Source: Gammaproteobacteria bacterium UBA2965 (GTDB lineage: Bacteria > Pseudomonadota > Gammaproteobacteria > Pseudomonadales > Azotimanducaceae). From it: DNA of 64,000 nt. The DNA lies in assembly GCA_002348385.1 (NCBI GenBank), contig DEBD01000013.1, positions 224,269 to 288,268 of the forward strand. The letters run 5' to 3'. This document shows, piece after piece, positions 27,391-36,452 of this stretch. Under the pieces are notes generated by a model, which did not search any database, was not told the DNA's origin, and saw only the letters and a program-made list of their open reading frames with translations. Position numbers and translations under genes: made by a program. How positions within the stretch are numbered: the first letter of the stretch is position 1; every line of letters begins with the position of its first letter.

Positions 27391-28647
27391 TCACATCTTG
27401 GCGACCATCGCCTCACCGAACTCAGAGCACTTCAGCAGGGTTGCCCCCGTCATCAGACGCTCAAAGTCGTAGGTCACCGTGCTCTGCGAGATGGCACCTT
27501 CCATTCCCTGAATGATGAGATCCGCTGCCTCCCGCCAACCCAGATGACGCAACATCATCTCAGCCGAGAGGATGAGGGAGCCAGGATTGACCTTATCCTG
27601 CCCGGCATACTTTGGCGCGGTGCCATGTGTCGCCTCGAACAGCGCTACCGAATCCCCAATGTTGGCGCCGGGAGCAATGCCGATACCCCCTACCTGAGCC
27701 GCGAGTGCGTCTGAGAGATAGTCTCCATTGAGGTTCATGGTAGCGATGACATCGTATTCGTCGGGTCGGGTGAGCACCTGCTGCAGCATGGCGTCGGCAA
27801 TGACATCTTTGATGACTACGCGCTTACCTGTATTGGGATTAGTCATTTCGTGCCAAGGCCCACCATCGAGCGGCACGGCACCGAATTCTTCGGCGGCAAG
27901 CTCGTACCCCCAATCCTTAAACGCCCCTTCGGTGAATTTCATGATGTTGCCTTTATGCACCAGCGTAAGGGAATCCCGGTCTTCATCAATCACGTACTGC
28001 AGGGCTTGGCGGATCAAGCGTTTGCTGCCTTCCACCGAAATGGGTTTGATGCCAATACCGCAGTGCTCGGGAAACCGGATCTTATTAACGCCCATCTGCG
28101 TGCGCAGGTAGTCGATCACCTGTATGGCGCCTTCGGAATCTGCCTCCCATTCCACACCCGCGTATATGTCCTCGGTGTTCTCCCGGAAAATGACCATGTT
28201 GGTCTTCTCAGGAGCAACAACCGGGCTAGGCACGCCTTGGAACCAGCGCACCGGACGTTGACACACGTAAAGATCCAGCTGTTGTCGCAGCGCCACGTTC
28301 AGCGAGCGAATTCCGCCACCAACCGGCGTGGTCATGGGGCCCTTTATGCCCACGATGAACTCGCGCATGGCGCTAAGGGTTTCTTCTGGAAGCCATTGGT
28401 CTTCGCCGTATATTTCCAGAGACTTCTCGCCCGAGTAGATTTCCATCCAGGCTATTTTCTTGGCGCCGCCGTAGGCTTTTTCCACGGCCGCATCCACCAC
28501 CGAGATCATGACCGGCGTGATGTCGACACCGATGCCATCACCTTCGATAAACGGAATGATGGGATTGTCCGGAACGTTCAGCGTCTGATCTGCGTTCACG
28601 GTAATCTTCGCGCCGTCCGAGGGCACTTGGATATGCTGATAGGGCAT
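27391..28647 (-). CDS. icd: NADP-dependent isocitrate dehydrogenase
   Basis: A 418-aa TCA-cycle enzyme that decarboxylates isocitrate to 2-oxoglutarate. The segment GGIRSLNVALRQ holds Ser115, equivalent to the Ser that AceK phosphorylates in E. coli to divert flux into the glyoxylate shunt. KFTEGAFKDWGYE supports NADP use and NLNGDYLSDALAAQVGG is the metal-binding signature. GGAG lies 8 nt before the ATG. Isocitrate lyase is encoded at 34407; aceK is not in the window. Confidence 0.97.
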   Translation of the reverse strand: MPYQHIQVPSDGAKITVNADQTLNVPDNPIIPFIEGDGIGVDITPVMISVVDAAVEKAYGGAKKIAWMEIYSGEKSLEIYGEDQWLPEETLSAMREFIVGIKGPMTTPVGGGIRSLNVALRQQLDLYVCQRPVRWFQGVPSPVVAPEKTNMVIFRENTEDIYAGVEWEADSEGAIQVIDYLRTQMGVNKIRFPEHCGIGIKPISVEGSKRLIRQALQYVIDEDRDSLTLVHKGNIMKFTEGAFKDWGYELAAEEFGAVPLDGGPWHEMTNPNTGKRVVIKDVIADAMLQQVLTRPDEYDVIATMNLNGDYLSDALAAQVGGIGIAPGANIGDSVALFEATHGTAPKYAGQDKVNPGSLILSAEMMLRHLGWREAADLIIQGMEGAISQSTVTYDFERLMTGATLLKCSEFGEAMVAKM

Positions 28648-28736
28648 GCTTGGGCTCCGTAAGGGTTGCTAGCCGCGCCAGCTTTAGCGCGCATTTCGCC
28701 AAAGCCCGTGCAGTTCGGGCACGCGAAAAGCCGCGA

Positions 28737-28742
28737 ATTATA
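28737..28742 (-). promoter_or_regulatory. Candidate -10 element for icd
   Basis: A perfect TATAAT on the minus strand, about 90 nt before the icd ATG. No convincing -35 stands at 16-18 nt, so it may rely on an activator or be fortuitous. The intergenic stretch 28648-28825 holds nothing else recognisable. Confidence 0.4.
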
Positions 28743-28825
28743 CAGAGTCTATCCGGCGCCTGCATGAACTTGGATCGATCAGTGCAAGTCCTGAAACGGC
28801 GCGGGACGATCAGCGCCGGGCAGCT

Positions 28826-29287
28826 CTAGCATTCCCACTCCTGGCGACGGGCGCCGTCGTCTTCGGTGGACTCCACCCAGCGCTCGGCATTTGGCTGGGA
28901 CTCGCGCTTCCAGAACACGGCGTCGGTCTTGAGAAAATCCATCACGAACTCGCATGCAGCAAAAGCAGCAGCACGGTGCTTGGAGGCCACCTGCACAAAC
29001 ACGATCTGATCGGCCGGGAGCAACTGCCCTACCCGGTGCACGACCACTACGTCGAGCAGCGGCCAGCGGTCGTGGGCCTGTTCCACGATGGCTTGCAGGC
29101 TTTTTTCCGTCATGCCGGGGTAGTGTTCCAAGTACAAGCCGGTCACAGATGACGCATCATGGCGGTCCCGCACCAAGCCGACGAATGAGGCGACCGCGCC
29201 AACCTGCCCCCCGAGACGACTACGCAGCTCGACCAGTTCAACCCCGACATCAAAATCCTCGGTCTGCACACGAACGATAGCGGTCAT
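28826..29287 (-). CDS. moaE: Molybdopterin synthase catalytic subunit MoaE
   Basis: A 153-aa large subunit that transfers sulfur from MoaD thiocarboxylate to cPMP. VGLVRDRHDASSVTGLYLEHYPGMTEK and the C-terminal VFWKRE with its catalytic Lys are conserved. It is the last gene of moaC-moaD-moaE, 9 bp after moaD. moaA and moaB are absent from the window. Confidence 0.93.
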   Translation of the reverse strand: MTAIVRVQTEDFDVGVELVELRSRLGGQVGAVASFVGLVRDRHDASSVTGLYLEHYPGMTEKSLQAIVEQAHDRWPLLDVVVVHRVGQLLPADQIVFVQVASKHRAAAFAACEFVMDFLKTDAVFWKRESQPNAERWVESTEDDGARRQEWEC

Positions 29288-29296
29288 CGCTACGCC

Positions 29297-29560
29297 CTAC
29301 CCACCGGTAACCGGCGGCATGAAGGCGATCTCGTCACCGGAACAGAATCGCAACGGCCGAAGCGTCAGGTCCTGATTGACGGCAATGCGCACGTTTTCGG
29401 TCTGCAGAGCCTCCACTGCAAGCGGACCTAGCTGCGCCTGCAGGCGCGGCCATAATTGCGCCAGGTTTTCCGGTACGGGGGCCGACAGCGTCAATTCCGC
29501 CACGCCGACATCGTCGCGCAGCGATGCGAAAAACAGCACTTTCAACGGTGCGTCAGCCAT
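29297..29560 (-). CDS. moaD: Molybdopterin synthase sulfur-carrier subunit MoaD
   Basis: An 87-aa ubiquitin-fold carrier ending in the required Gly-Gly (FMPPVTGG), where the thiocarboxylate forms. The moaC stop overlaps its start by 8 bp. Confidence 0.93.
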   Translation of the reverse strand: MADAPLKVLFFASLRDDVGVAELTLSAPVPENLAQLWPRLQAQLGPLAVEALQTENVRIAVNQDLTLRPLRFCSGDEIAFMPPVTGG

Positions 29561-30038
29561 CCCCGGGCTCGCGGGTCCATTGGCCGCTCTTACCCCCCGC
29601 TTTCTCGAGCAATCGCACGTCGTTGATGATCATCGCTTTATCGATGGCCTTGCACATGTCGTACACGGTGAGCGCCGCGACGCTGACGGCGGTGAGCGCC
29701 TCCATTTCGACACCAGTCTGACCAGTGACCCGACACTCCGCCCTAATTTCCAGGCAGTCGTCGGCAAGGGCCTGGAAGCCAACCGAGATTTTGCTAATGG
29801 GCAGAGGGTGACACAGGGGAATCAGATCGGAGCAGCGCTTGGCCGCCTGGATCCCGGCAACCCGGGCCACCGCGAGCACGTCGCCCTTGGGTACCTGCTG
29901 CTGCATGATCTCCTTCAGCGTGCTCGCCTGCATCTGCACCGTGCCAGCGGCCACAGCGCGCCGCTGAGAATGCGATTTGTCTCCCACATCCACCATTCGG
30001 GCTCTGCCCGATTCGTCTATATGACTTAGCTTACTCAC
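29553..30038 (-). CDS. moaC: Cyclic pyranopterin monophosphate synthase MoaC
   Basis: A 161-aa enzyme that converts the MoaA product to cPMP. Diagnostic segments are MVDVGDKSHSQRRAVA, IPLCHPLPI, and the active-site region EMEALTAVSVAALTVYDMCKA. The GTG at 30038 (SKLSHIDESG) gives the standard family length; the longer open frame upstream has no similarity and runs into the divergent mnmA. Confidence 0.94.
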   Translation of the reverse strand: MSKLSHIDESGRARMVDVGDKSHSQRRAVAAGTVQMQASTLKEIMQQQVPKGDVLAVARVAGIQAAKRCSDLIPLCHPLPISKISVGFQALADDCLEIRAECRVTGQTGVEMEALTAVSVAALTVYDMCKAIDKAMIINDVRLLEKAGGKSGQWTREPGDG

Positions 30039-30159
30039 GGGAAACAAGTATACGCCATTCCCCACAACCACTCTCGAACCAGTCAATCCCCTTCCCCTCC
30101 CTTTCCCCAGCTTCAGCGCTGACACGTGTTGGCTGCACCAGGCGCATCGATTCATTAAA

Positions 30160-31284
30160 ATGCGTGCCCCGCTGGACAAATTGCGGCCGTTTATCCCCGT
30201 GGCACCCAACAAGACATCGGTCATCGTCGGCATGTCCGGAGGCGTCGACTCCTCCGTGGCAGCCCTGCTGCTGCGCGACCAGGGCTACGCCGTGAGCGGC
30301 CTGTTCATGAAGAACTGGGATGAGGACGACGGCACCGAGTACTGCACCGCCAAAGAAGACCTGGCGGACGCGCAGCGGGTTGCCGACACGTTGGGTATCG
30401 AGCTGCACACGGCGAACTTCGCGGCGGAATACTGGGACAACGTGTTCGAGTACTTCCTGCATGAGTATGCCGCCGGCCGCACGCCCAACCCGGATGTGTT
30501 GTGCAATCGGGAAATCAAATTCAAGCAGTTTCTGGATTACGCAACCTTACTCGGTGGCGAGTACATCGCCACCGGTCACTACGTACGCGGCGGCGGAGCG
30601 AAAAAGGCGTTCCAACTGCGAAAAGGTACGGACACCAACAAGGACCAGAGTTACTTCCTGCAGGCCGTGCCAGCTGAAGCGCTAGCCCGCTGTCTATTTC
30701 CCTTGGGCAAACTGCAGAAACCCGAAGTGCGCCGTATTGCCGAGCAGGCCGGACTGCACAACCACCGCCGCAAGGACAGCACTGGCATCTGCTTCATTGG
30801 TGAGCGCCGCTTCGACGACTTTCTCGCACGCTACCTGCCACGGGATCCCGGTCCTATGCGCGACCTCGAAGGCGTGTACGTGGGGGAGCATCAGGGCCTG
30901 GCCTATTACACCATCGGGCAGCGTCATGGGCTGGGCATCGGCGGCACGCGTCGGCGGCGCGAGGCGCCCTGGTATGTGGCGGACAAGCAGATGGCCAGCA
31001 ACACGCTCGTGGTGACTCAGGACGAAGCGCGTCTATCCAGCCGCTGGCTGGCAGCCAGCCACCTGAACTGGATCGAGCCATTGCCTCAACTGCCCATGAA
31101 CTGCACCGCCAAAGTGCGCTACCGCCAAGCCGATCGGGGCTGCACCGTGAGCCGCCGTGCGGATGGCACCTACCTGGTGCGATTTGAAGAACCTCAGCGT
31201 GCCGTCACGCCAGGCCAGTACGTGGCCCTATACTCGGCGGAAGTTTGTCTGGGCGGAGGTCTGATAGAGGTTGCCGGTGGCTGA
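30160..31284 (+). CDS. mnmA: tRNA-specific 2-thiouridylase MnmA
   Basis: A 374-aa enzyme that uses ATP and the persulfide on TusE to make 2-thiouridine at U34 of tRNA-Lys, -Glu and -Gln. The PP-loop SGGVDSS lies at 26-32, catalytic Cys115 in NPDVLCN and Cys211 in TGICF. The ATG at 30160 has no clear ribosome-binding site; a GTG at 30199 is possible and would give about 361 aa. It heads mnmA-hflD-purB, the same order as in E. coli. Confidence 0.95.
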   Translation: MRAPLDKLRPFIPVAPNKTSVIVGMSGGVDSSVAALLLRDQGYAVSGLFMKNWDEDDGTEYCTAKEDLADAQRVADTLGIELHTANFAAEYWDNVFEYFLHEYAAGRTPNPDVLCNREIKFKQFLDYATLLGGEYIATGHYVRGGGAKKAFQLRKGTDTNKDQSYFLQAVPAEALARCLFPLGKLQKPEVRRIAEQAGLHNHRRKDSTGICFIGERRFDDFLARYLPRDPGPMRDLEGVYVGEHQGLAYYTIGQRHGLGIGGTRRRREAPWYVADKQMASNTLVVTQDEARLSSRWLAASHLNWIEPLPQLPMNCTAKVRYRQADRGCTVSRRADGTYLVRFEEPQRAVTPGQYVALYSAEVCLGGGLIEVAGG

Positions 31285-31882
31285 TCTAGAGCCGAGCGAG
31301 TATCGCCTGCTTGCCTTGGCGGGTGTAGTGCAGGCGGCAGCCGTGGTGCAGGCCACAGCCACCGGTCAACCCGTGCACGACGTCGCACACCACGCGGTGC
31401 TGGCCGCCATTACCACTCAAACCGCCTCGAGCCACGCGGAAGTATTCGGTGATCCGGCCAACTTCGCGCTGGGCCTGGCGACGCTGCACGATGCATTGAG
31501 CGACGTCGCCATTGCGCCTGACACCGCTCGCTACATCCTGCACCTGATAGAACTGTCACGTCGCCTGCGACGCAACGCAGCGGTCACCAAGGAACTCAGT
31601 ACCCTGCTCGACGCGTTGCCACCCGATGTCACCGTGTTCGGATTGGGGCACGTGTATGAGGAGACCATCGCCCATCTCGGCAAGCGGGTACAGGTCACCG
31701 GCGAGGCCGGCAGACTGCAGCAGGACTCGGTGGCGGCGGAAGTACGCGCGCTACTGCTGGGCGGGATCCGTTTCGCCTGGTTGTGGCACCAATTGGGCGG
31801 GCGGCGCTGGCATCTCGTTTTGCGTCGCAGCGATGTGCTGCTAGCCTTGCAGCACCTGCAGAACAAACTCTTGCTCCACTGA
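31277..31882 (+). CDS. hflD: HflD homologue
   Basis: A 201-aa, mostly helical protein of the HflD/YcfC family, known in E. coli for binding lambda CII at the membrane. The pattern ALAGVVQAAAVVQATATG and GGIRFAWLWHQLGG supports this. The GTG at 31277 follows AGAGG by 6 nt and overlaps the mnmA end. The mnmA-hflD-purB order gives strong contextual support. Confidence 0.88.
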   Translation: MADLEPSEYRLLALAGVVQAAAVVQATATGQPVHDVAHHAVLAAITTQTASSHAEVFGDPANFALGLATLHDALSDVAIAPDTARYILHLIELSRRLRRNAAVTKELSTLLDALPPDVTVFGLGHVYEETIAHLGKRVQVTGEAGRLQQDSVAAEVRALLLGGIRFAWLWHQLGGRRWHLVLRRSDVLLALQHLQNKLLLH

Positions 31883-31896
31883 ACGTGAGTACTGCC

Positions 31897-33264
31897 ATGA
31901 CATCACATCCGCTCACCAATCTAAGCGCGCTGGACGGCCGCTACCGCAGCAAGCTGGAAGCAATGGCCGAACTGACCAGCGAGCTTGCCCTGATGCGCTA
32001 CCGGGTCCGCGTTGAATGCGCTTGGTTTGAACACCTGGCGGGCTGCGCCCGGATTGCAGAACTGCCCGCGCTGGATGCCGAGGCCGGCGCCGCGCTGCAG
32101 GCCATTGCCGACGACTTCGGGCTTACCGACGGCCAACGCATCAAAGATTTCGAGGCCACCACCAATCACGATGTGAAGGCAGTAGAGTACTTCGTGAAAG
32201 AGCGTCTCTCCGCCATTGCAGGGCTGGCAGAGCACGGGGAGTTCGTGCACTTCGCCTGTACCTCCGAGGACATTAACAATCTCTCATACGGCCTCATGAT
32301 CAAGGACTCGAGGGAGCTAATCCTGGACCTCATGGACGACGTGATAGGCGGCATCGACCAACTGGCTGACCAAAGCGTGAACACCCCCATGCTTTCGCGA
32401 ACCCACGGCCAGGCGGCTTCCCCTACCACCTTGGGCAAAGAGTTACGCAACTTCGCCGCGCGTCTGCAGCGCCAGCGCGACCAGCTCAAGCAGGTGACGT
32501 TGCTGGGCAAGATGAACGGCGCCGTTGGCAACTTCAACGCACACACCGTTGCCTATCCCGACGTTGACTGGCCCGAGGAAAGTGCGATGTTCGTCGCTTC
32601 TCTAGGACTGACGTGCAATACCATGACCACCCAGATCGAGCCTCACGACTATATGGCGGAGGTGTTTCACGCGCTGATCCGTTTCAACCAGGTGCTACTG
32701 GATTTTGCGCGGGACGTGTGGAGCTACATCGCCATCGATTACTTCTCGCAGCGCAAGGTGGAGGGGGAAACCGGCTCTTCCACCATGCCGCACAAAGTGA
32801 ACCCCATCGACTTTGAAAATTCAGAAGGCAATCTGGGCATAGCCAACGCACTTTTGGAGCACATGGCCTCGAAACTGCAGGTGTCGCGCTGGCAGCGCGA
32901 TCTGTCGGATTCTACGGTGCTGCGCAACATCGGTTCCGCCCTGGGTCACTGCGCGCTAGCCTATCAGGCGGCCAATCGCGGCATGCAGCGCCTGGAGATC
33001 AACGATCAGGTGATGGCCCGCGACCTGGATCAAAGCTGGGAGGTCCTGGCGGAAGCAGTTCAGACCGTCATGCGCAAGCATGGCATGACGGAACCCTACG
33101 AGCGACTCAAGGCAGCAACCCGAGGGCGCCAGCTCGACGCGGTCCTGTTCTCGGAAATACTGCAGGAACTGCAACTGCCCGATGCGGCGGTAACCGCCTT
33201 GCAACATTTGCGCCCCGCCGAATACACCGGCCTGGCCGCGCTGCTGGCCAAATCCAAGCCTTGA
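31897..33264 (+). CDS. purB: Adenylosuccinate lyase
   Basis: A 455-aa fumarase-superfamily enzyme acting twice in purine synthesis. The signature SSTMPHKVNPIDFENSEGN holds the catalytic Ser loop, and TSEDINN is a substrate-binding motif. The ATG at 31897 (MTSHPLTNLSALDGRY) matches the family start. It ends 5 bp before the next ATG. Confidence 0.96.
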   Translation: MTSHPLTNLSALDGRYRSKLEAMAELTSELALMRYRVRVECAWFEHLAGCARIAELPALDAEAGAALQAIADDFGLTDGQRIKDFEATTNHDVKAVEYFVKERLSAIAGLAEHGEFVHFACTSEDINNLSYGLMIKDSRELILDLMDDVIGGIDQLADQSVNTPMLSRTHGQAASPTTLGKELRNFAARLQRQRDQLKQVTLLGKMNGAVGNFNAHTVAYPDVDWPEESAMFVASLGLTCNTMTTQIEPHDYMAEVFHALIRFNQVLLDFARDVWSYIAIDYFSQRKVEGETGSSTMPHKVNPIDFENSEGNLGIANALLEHMASKLQVSRWQRDLSDSTVLRNIGSALGHCALAYQAANRGMQRLEINDQVMARDLDQSWEVLAEAVQTVMRKHGMTEPYERLKAATRGRQLDAVLFSEILQELQLPDAAVTALQHLRPAEYTGLAALLAKSKP

Positions 33265-33269
33265 CAGGC

Positions 33270-34244
33270 ATGCAAGTGCACGTGGCCGTCGTGGAGTGGG
33301 ACAGCCACCAGCACGAACTGTCGCTGATCCGTCAGGCGGTATTCACCGAAGAGCAAGGCGTGCCAGCCCACCTGGATCTGGATGGCCAGGATGCCGTGGC
33401 CGACCATCTGCTGGCCATCAATGGAGCAGGCCAGCCAATTGGCTGCGCGCGCCTGCTGCCATCCGGACAGATCGGTCGCATGGCGGTCATGCCGCAATGG
33501 CGGCGCCGTGGAATTGGATCACGCCTGTTGGCCAAGGCGCTGGAAGCGGGCAAAGCCAGGGCGCTCACCTGGGTATTCCTGCACGCGCAGGTCTCGGCAC
33601 AGCCGTTTTACCGGGAGCACGGCTTCCTCAGCATAGGCGAGGAGTTCATGGAGGCAGGTATTCCCCATCTCGCCATGGAGCTTGCTTTACCCATCCCTTT
33701 CGAGGCCCCAGAAGCAACTGGCAAACCGACGGTTCGCGAACAGCAAGCCACGTCGGCATCAGACAAGGCTGAGCTGCGCCAGCACCATGGCGAAGGGGAC
33801 TGCCTGCGCGCGCTACGCTCGGTAATGGTGGAGCCCCGGCGAGACGTCAACATCTACAGCCCGTACCTGGATCACCTGCTGTTCAATCGCGACGATGTGG
33901 TGGATCCGCTGTCTCAGTTCGCGCGTCGAGCGCCTCTCGCGCAGCTCAATATCCTGATTCACTCGAGCGACCTCATCGTCAGCCGAGGTCACCGCCTGCT
34001 GGCGCTAGCCAGGCGATTGGAAAGCAAAATAGAAATTCGTCGCGTGCCCGATGACCTGGGCAGCGATGCGTCTAGCTATGTCACCTGGGACAACCACGGC
34101 TACTGGCTCATGCCCGACTTTCGCGAGTACGAGGCCATGAGCAACGTCTACGATCCCGCACAGGCCAACCGACTCAACGAGCGTTTCGGGTATCTGTGGC
34201 AACGCAGCGCGCCGGATCCGGAATTGCGGCTATTACGCTTGTAG
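33270..34244 (+). CDS. GNAT acetyltransferase with an uncharacterised C-terminal domain
   Basis: A 324-aa protein in two parts. Residues about 1-145 form a GNAT domain of the ElaA/YjcF type, with acetyl-CoA loop QWRRRGIGSRLL and the FYREHGFLSIGEEFMEAGIPH C-terminal signature. Residues about 175-324 form an extra domain (VMVEPRRDVNIYSPYLDHLLFN, YVTWDNHGYWLMPDF) that slightly recalls phospholipase-D-like folds but lacks an HKD motif. The substrate is unknown. It follows purB in the same orientation with a weak ribosome-binding site. ATG 33270 is chosen over a TTG 9 bp upstream that overlaps the purB stop. Confidence 0.78.
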   Translation: MQVHVAVVEWDSHQHELSLIRQAVFTEEQGVPAHLDLDGQDAVADHLLAINGAGQPIGCARLLPSGQIGRMAVMPQWRRRGIGSRLLAKALEAGKARALTWVFLHAQVSAQPFYREHGFLSIGEEFMEAGIPHLAMELALPIPFEAPEATGKPTVREQQATSASDKAELRQHHGEGDCLRALRSVMVEPRRDVNIYSPYLDHLLFNRDDVVDPLSQFARRAPLAQLNILIHSSDLIVSRGHRLLALARRLESKIEIRRVPDDLGSDASSYVTWDNHGYWLMPDFREYEAMSNVYDPAQANRLNERFGYLWQRSAPDPELRLLRL

Positions 34245-34406
34245 TCGGGCCCGCACGCTGATGATCAGGCGCAGGGCCCCAATCCTCCAAAAGGCGAACC
34301 CATTCCCAACGGGAATGCATTACTTGTGATGATTTCGCTATTCTTCTCCTGACCCGGGCATACAATTCGCCTTTTTCCGCCCAGCACCGATCAGGAGATT
34401 TCTAAC

Positions 34407-35711
34407 ATGGCGCTTCATTTCACCCCCCGCAAATCGCGCGCAGAGCAAGTGGGCGAGCTGGAGAAAGAGTGGGCCAGCAATCCCCGCTGGCGGGACGTAA
34501 AGCGCGGCTACACCGCCACCGACGTGGTCAATCTGCGCGGCACCATCCCGCACCGTAGCCTGTTGGCCGCGCACGGTGCCGACAAACTCTGGGAATACCT
34601 GCAAACGGAAGACTTCATCAACTCGCTGGGCGCCGTGACTGGCGGGCAAGCCGTACAGCAGGTGAAGGCTGGAGTTAAAGCCATCTACTGCTCGGGCTGG
34701 CAGGTTGCCGCAGACAACAACGACTCGGAAACCATGTACCCCGACCAGTCGCTTTACGCGGTCAACTCCGTTCCCACCCTGGTCAATCGCATCAACAATG
34801 CGTTTCGTCGTGCTGATGAGATCCAGTGGTCAAAAGGCGTGGACGACGGAATCGACTACTTCGCTCCCATCATCGCAGATGCGGAAGCCGGATTCGGCGG
34901 CGTACTCAATGCTTTCGAGCTGATGAAGTCCATGATCTCGGCGGGCGCAGCCGGCGTTCACTTCGAAGATCAGCTGGCTTCGGTGAAGAAATGCGGCCAC
35001 ATGGGCGGCAAGGTCCTGGTGCCAACCCAGGAAGCGGTGCAGAAGCTGATCGCCGCGCGCCTGGCGGCCGACGTATGCGACGTCCCCACCATTCTGCTGG
35101 CTCGTACCGACGCCAATGCGGCAGACATGGTGACGTCTGACATCGATCCGTGGGACAAGGAGTTCATCACCGGTGAGCGCACCCCGGAAGGCTTCTACAA
35201 GACACACGCCGGCCTGGATCAGGCCATTTCCCGTGGCCTGGCCTACGCCCCATACGCTGACCTTCTGTGGTGCGAGACCGCGGTGCCAAATCTGGACGAA
35301 GCCAAGCGCTTTGCTGAAGCCATCAAGAAGGAATATCCGGAACAGATGCTGTCGTACAACTGCTCTCCATCCTTCAACTGGAAGGCCAATCTAGACGACG
35401 CCACCATCGCCAAATTCCAAAAGGAGTTGGCGGCCATGGGCTACAAATACCAGTTCATCACGCTGGCCGGCATTCACAGCATGTGGTTCAACATGTTCAA
35501 TCTGGCTCAGGGGTATGCCGAGCGGCAGATGTCGGCCTATGTCGAACTGCAGGAAGAGGAATTCGCCGCCGCCGATCGCGGATACACCTTCGTGAGCCAC
35601 CAGCAGGAAGTAGGCACTGGTTATTTCGACCAGGTCGCGACGGTAATTCAAGGTGGTCAAAGCTCGGTAACCGCGCTTAGCGGCTCCACCGAGGAGGCCC
35701 AGTTCGGCTGA
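34407..35711 (+). CDS. aceA: Isocitrate lyase
   Basis: A 434-aa glyoxylate-shunt enzyme that splits isocitrate into glyoxylate and succinate. The catalytic loop KKCGHMGGKVLVPT carries Cys196. Length equals the E. coli type rather than the longer pseudomonad class. TCAGGAG lies 10 nt before the ATG. It is monocistronic, with a terminator 20 bp after the stop. Together with icd it sets the branch point for growth on acetate or fatty acids. Confidence 0.96.
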   Translation: MALHFTPRKSRAEQVGELEKEWASNPRWRDVKRGYTATDVVNLRGTIPHRSLLAAHGADKLWEYLQTEDFINSLGAVTGGQAVQQVKAGVKAIYCSGWQVAADNNDSETMYPDQSLYAVNSVPTLVNRINNAFRRADEIQWSKGVDDGIDYFAPIIADAEAGFGGVLNAFELMKSMISAGAAGVHFEDQLASVKKCGHMGGKVLVPTQEAVQKLIAARLAADVCDVPTILLARTDANAADMVTSDIDPWDKEFITGERTPEGFYKTHAGLDQAISRGLAYAPYADLLWCETAVPNLDEAKRFAEAIKKEYPEQMLSYNCSPSFNWKANLDDATIAKFQKELAAMGYKYQFITLAGIHSMWFNMFNLAQGYAERQMSAYVELQEEEFAAADRGYTFVSHQQEVGTGYFDQVATVIQGGQSSVTALSGSTEEAQFG

Positions 35712-35730
35712 TTGATAGCCGATTTGAGCA

Positions 35731-35757
35731 AAAAGGGCGCCACCTGGCGCCCTTTTT
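35731..35757. terminator. Bidirectional terminator between aceA and thrH
   Basis: The GGGCGCC/GGCGCCC stem (35735-35741 and 35746-35752) is flanked by an A run on the left and five T (35753-35757) on the right. It can therefore act for aceA on the plus strand and for the convergent thrH on the minus strand. Confidence 0.85.
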
Positions 35758-35771
35758 CGTGGCGTAGGCCG

Positions 35772-36362
35772 TTAACCCTCTAGCAGTGTCTGCAACTCTT
35801 CGTAATTCTCGGCTTTCGGGAACTGCGGGTAGTCGCTCACCACGTTAGCCGGCGCCCGATAGAAGAATCCCGCCTCCGCCTGATCGAGCATGGACACGTC
35901 GTTGTATGAGTCGCCCGCGGCCAATACCCGGTAGCTGAGTGTCTGGAACGCTCGAACGGCACAGCGCTTTGGGTCCGGCTGGCGGATCGAGTACCCGGTG
36001 ATTCGATCGTCCACCACTTCCAGCTTGTGGCACAGCAACATGGGGCTGCCGATCTTGCGCATCATAGGAAGCGCAAACTGGTAGAAGGTGTCGGAGATGA
36101 TGGCCACCTGGTAGCGTTGTCGGGCCCAGTCCAGAAACTCGCGCGCGCCGGGCAGCGGCTCCAGTTCGGCAATCACCGACTCGATGAGGCTCATGGAGAT
36201 GTTGTGTTCCGCCAGCACCTTCAGACGCAGCTGCATCAGATCTTCATACACGGGGATATCGCGGGTGGTTTTGGTGAGCGCCTCAATTCCCGTACGCTCA
36301 GCCACACCTTGCCAGATCTCAGGAATCAGCACGCCTTCCAGGTCCAAACACAATACGTCCAC
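35772..36362 (-). CDS. thrH: ThrH: phosphoserine phosphatase / homoserine phosphotransferase
   Basis: A 196-aa HAD-family enzyme. The nucleophile motif is DLEGVL near the N-terminus, where Glu replaces the second Asp as in ThrH. Other segments are ATTRDIP-like TKTTRDIPVYE, ISDTFYQF and AGDSYNDVSML. GTG at 36362 is chosen because GAGG stands 5 nt upstream and the protein then begins at the first strand; the frame is open a further 20 codons. The order thrH-cysH-(small protein)-cysB matches pseudomonads. Confidence 0.9.
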   Translation of the reverse strand: MDVLCLDLEGVLIPEIWQGVAERTGIEALTKTTRDIPVYEDLMQLRLKVLAEHNISMSLIESVIAELEPLPGAREFLDWARQRYQVAIISDTFYQFALPMMRKIGSPMLLCHKLEVVDDRITGYSIRQPDPKRCAVRAFQTLSYRVLAAGDSYNDVSMLDQAEAGFFYRAPANVVSDYPQFPKAENYEELQTLLEG

Positions 36363-36452
36363 CGCAACCTCACCCCGATATGAGTTGTAAGCATATACCA
36401 AGAGATTATTTTTTCTGCCCATAGGGCGCTGCTAGGCTGCAGGAAATTTTCC

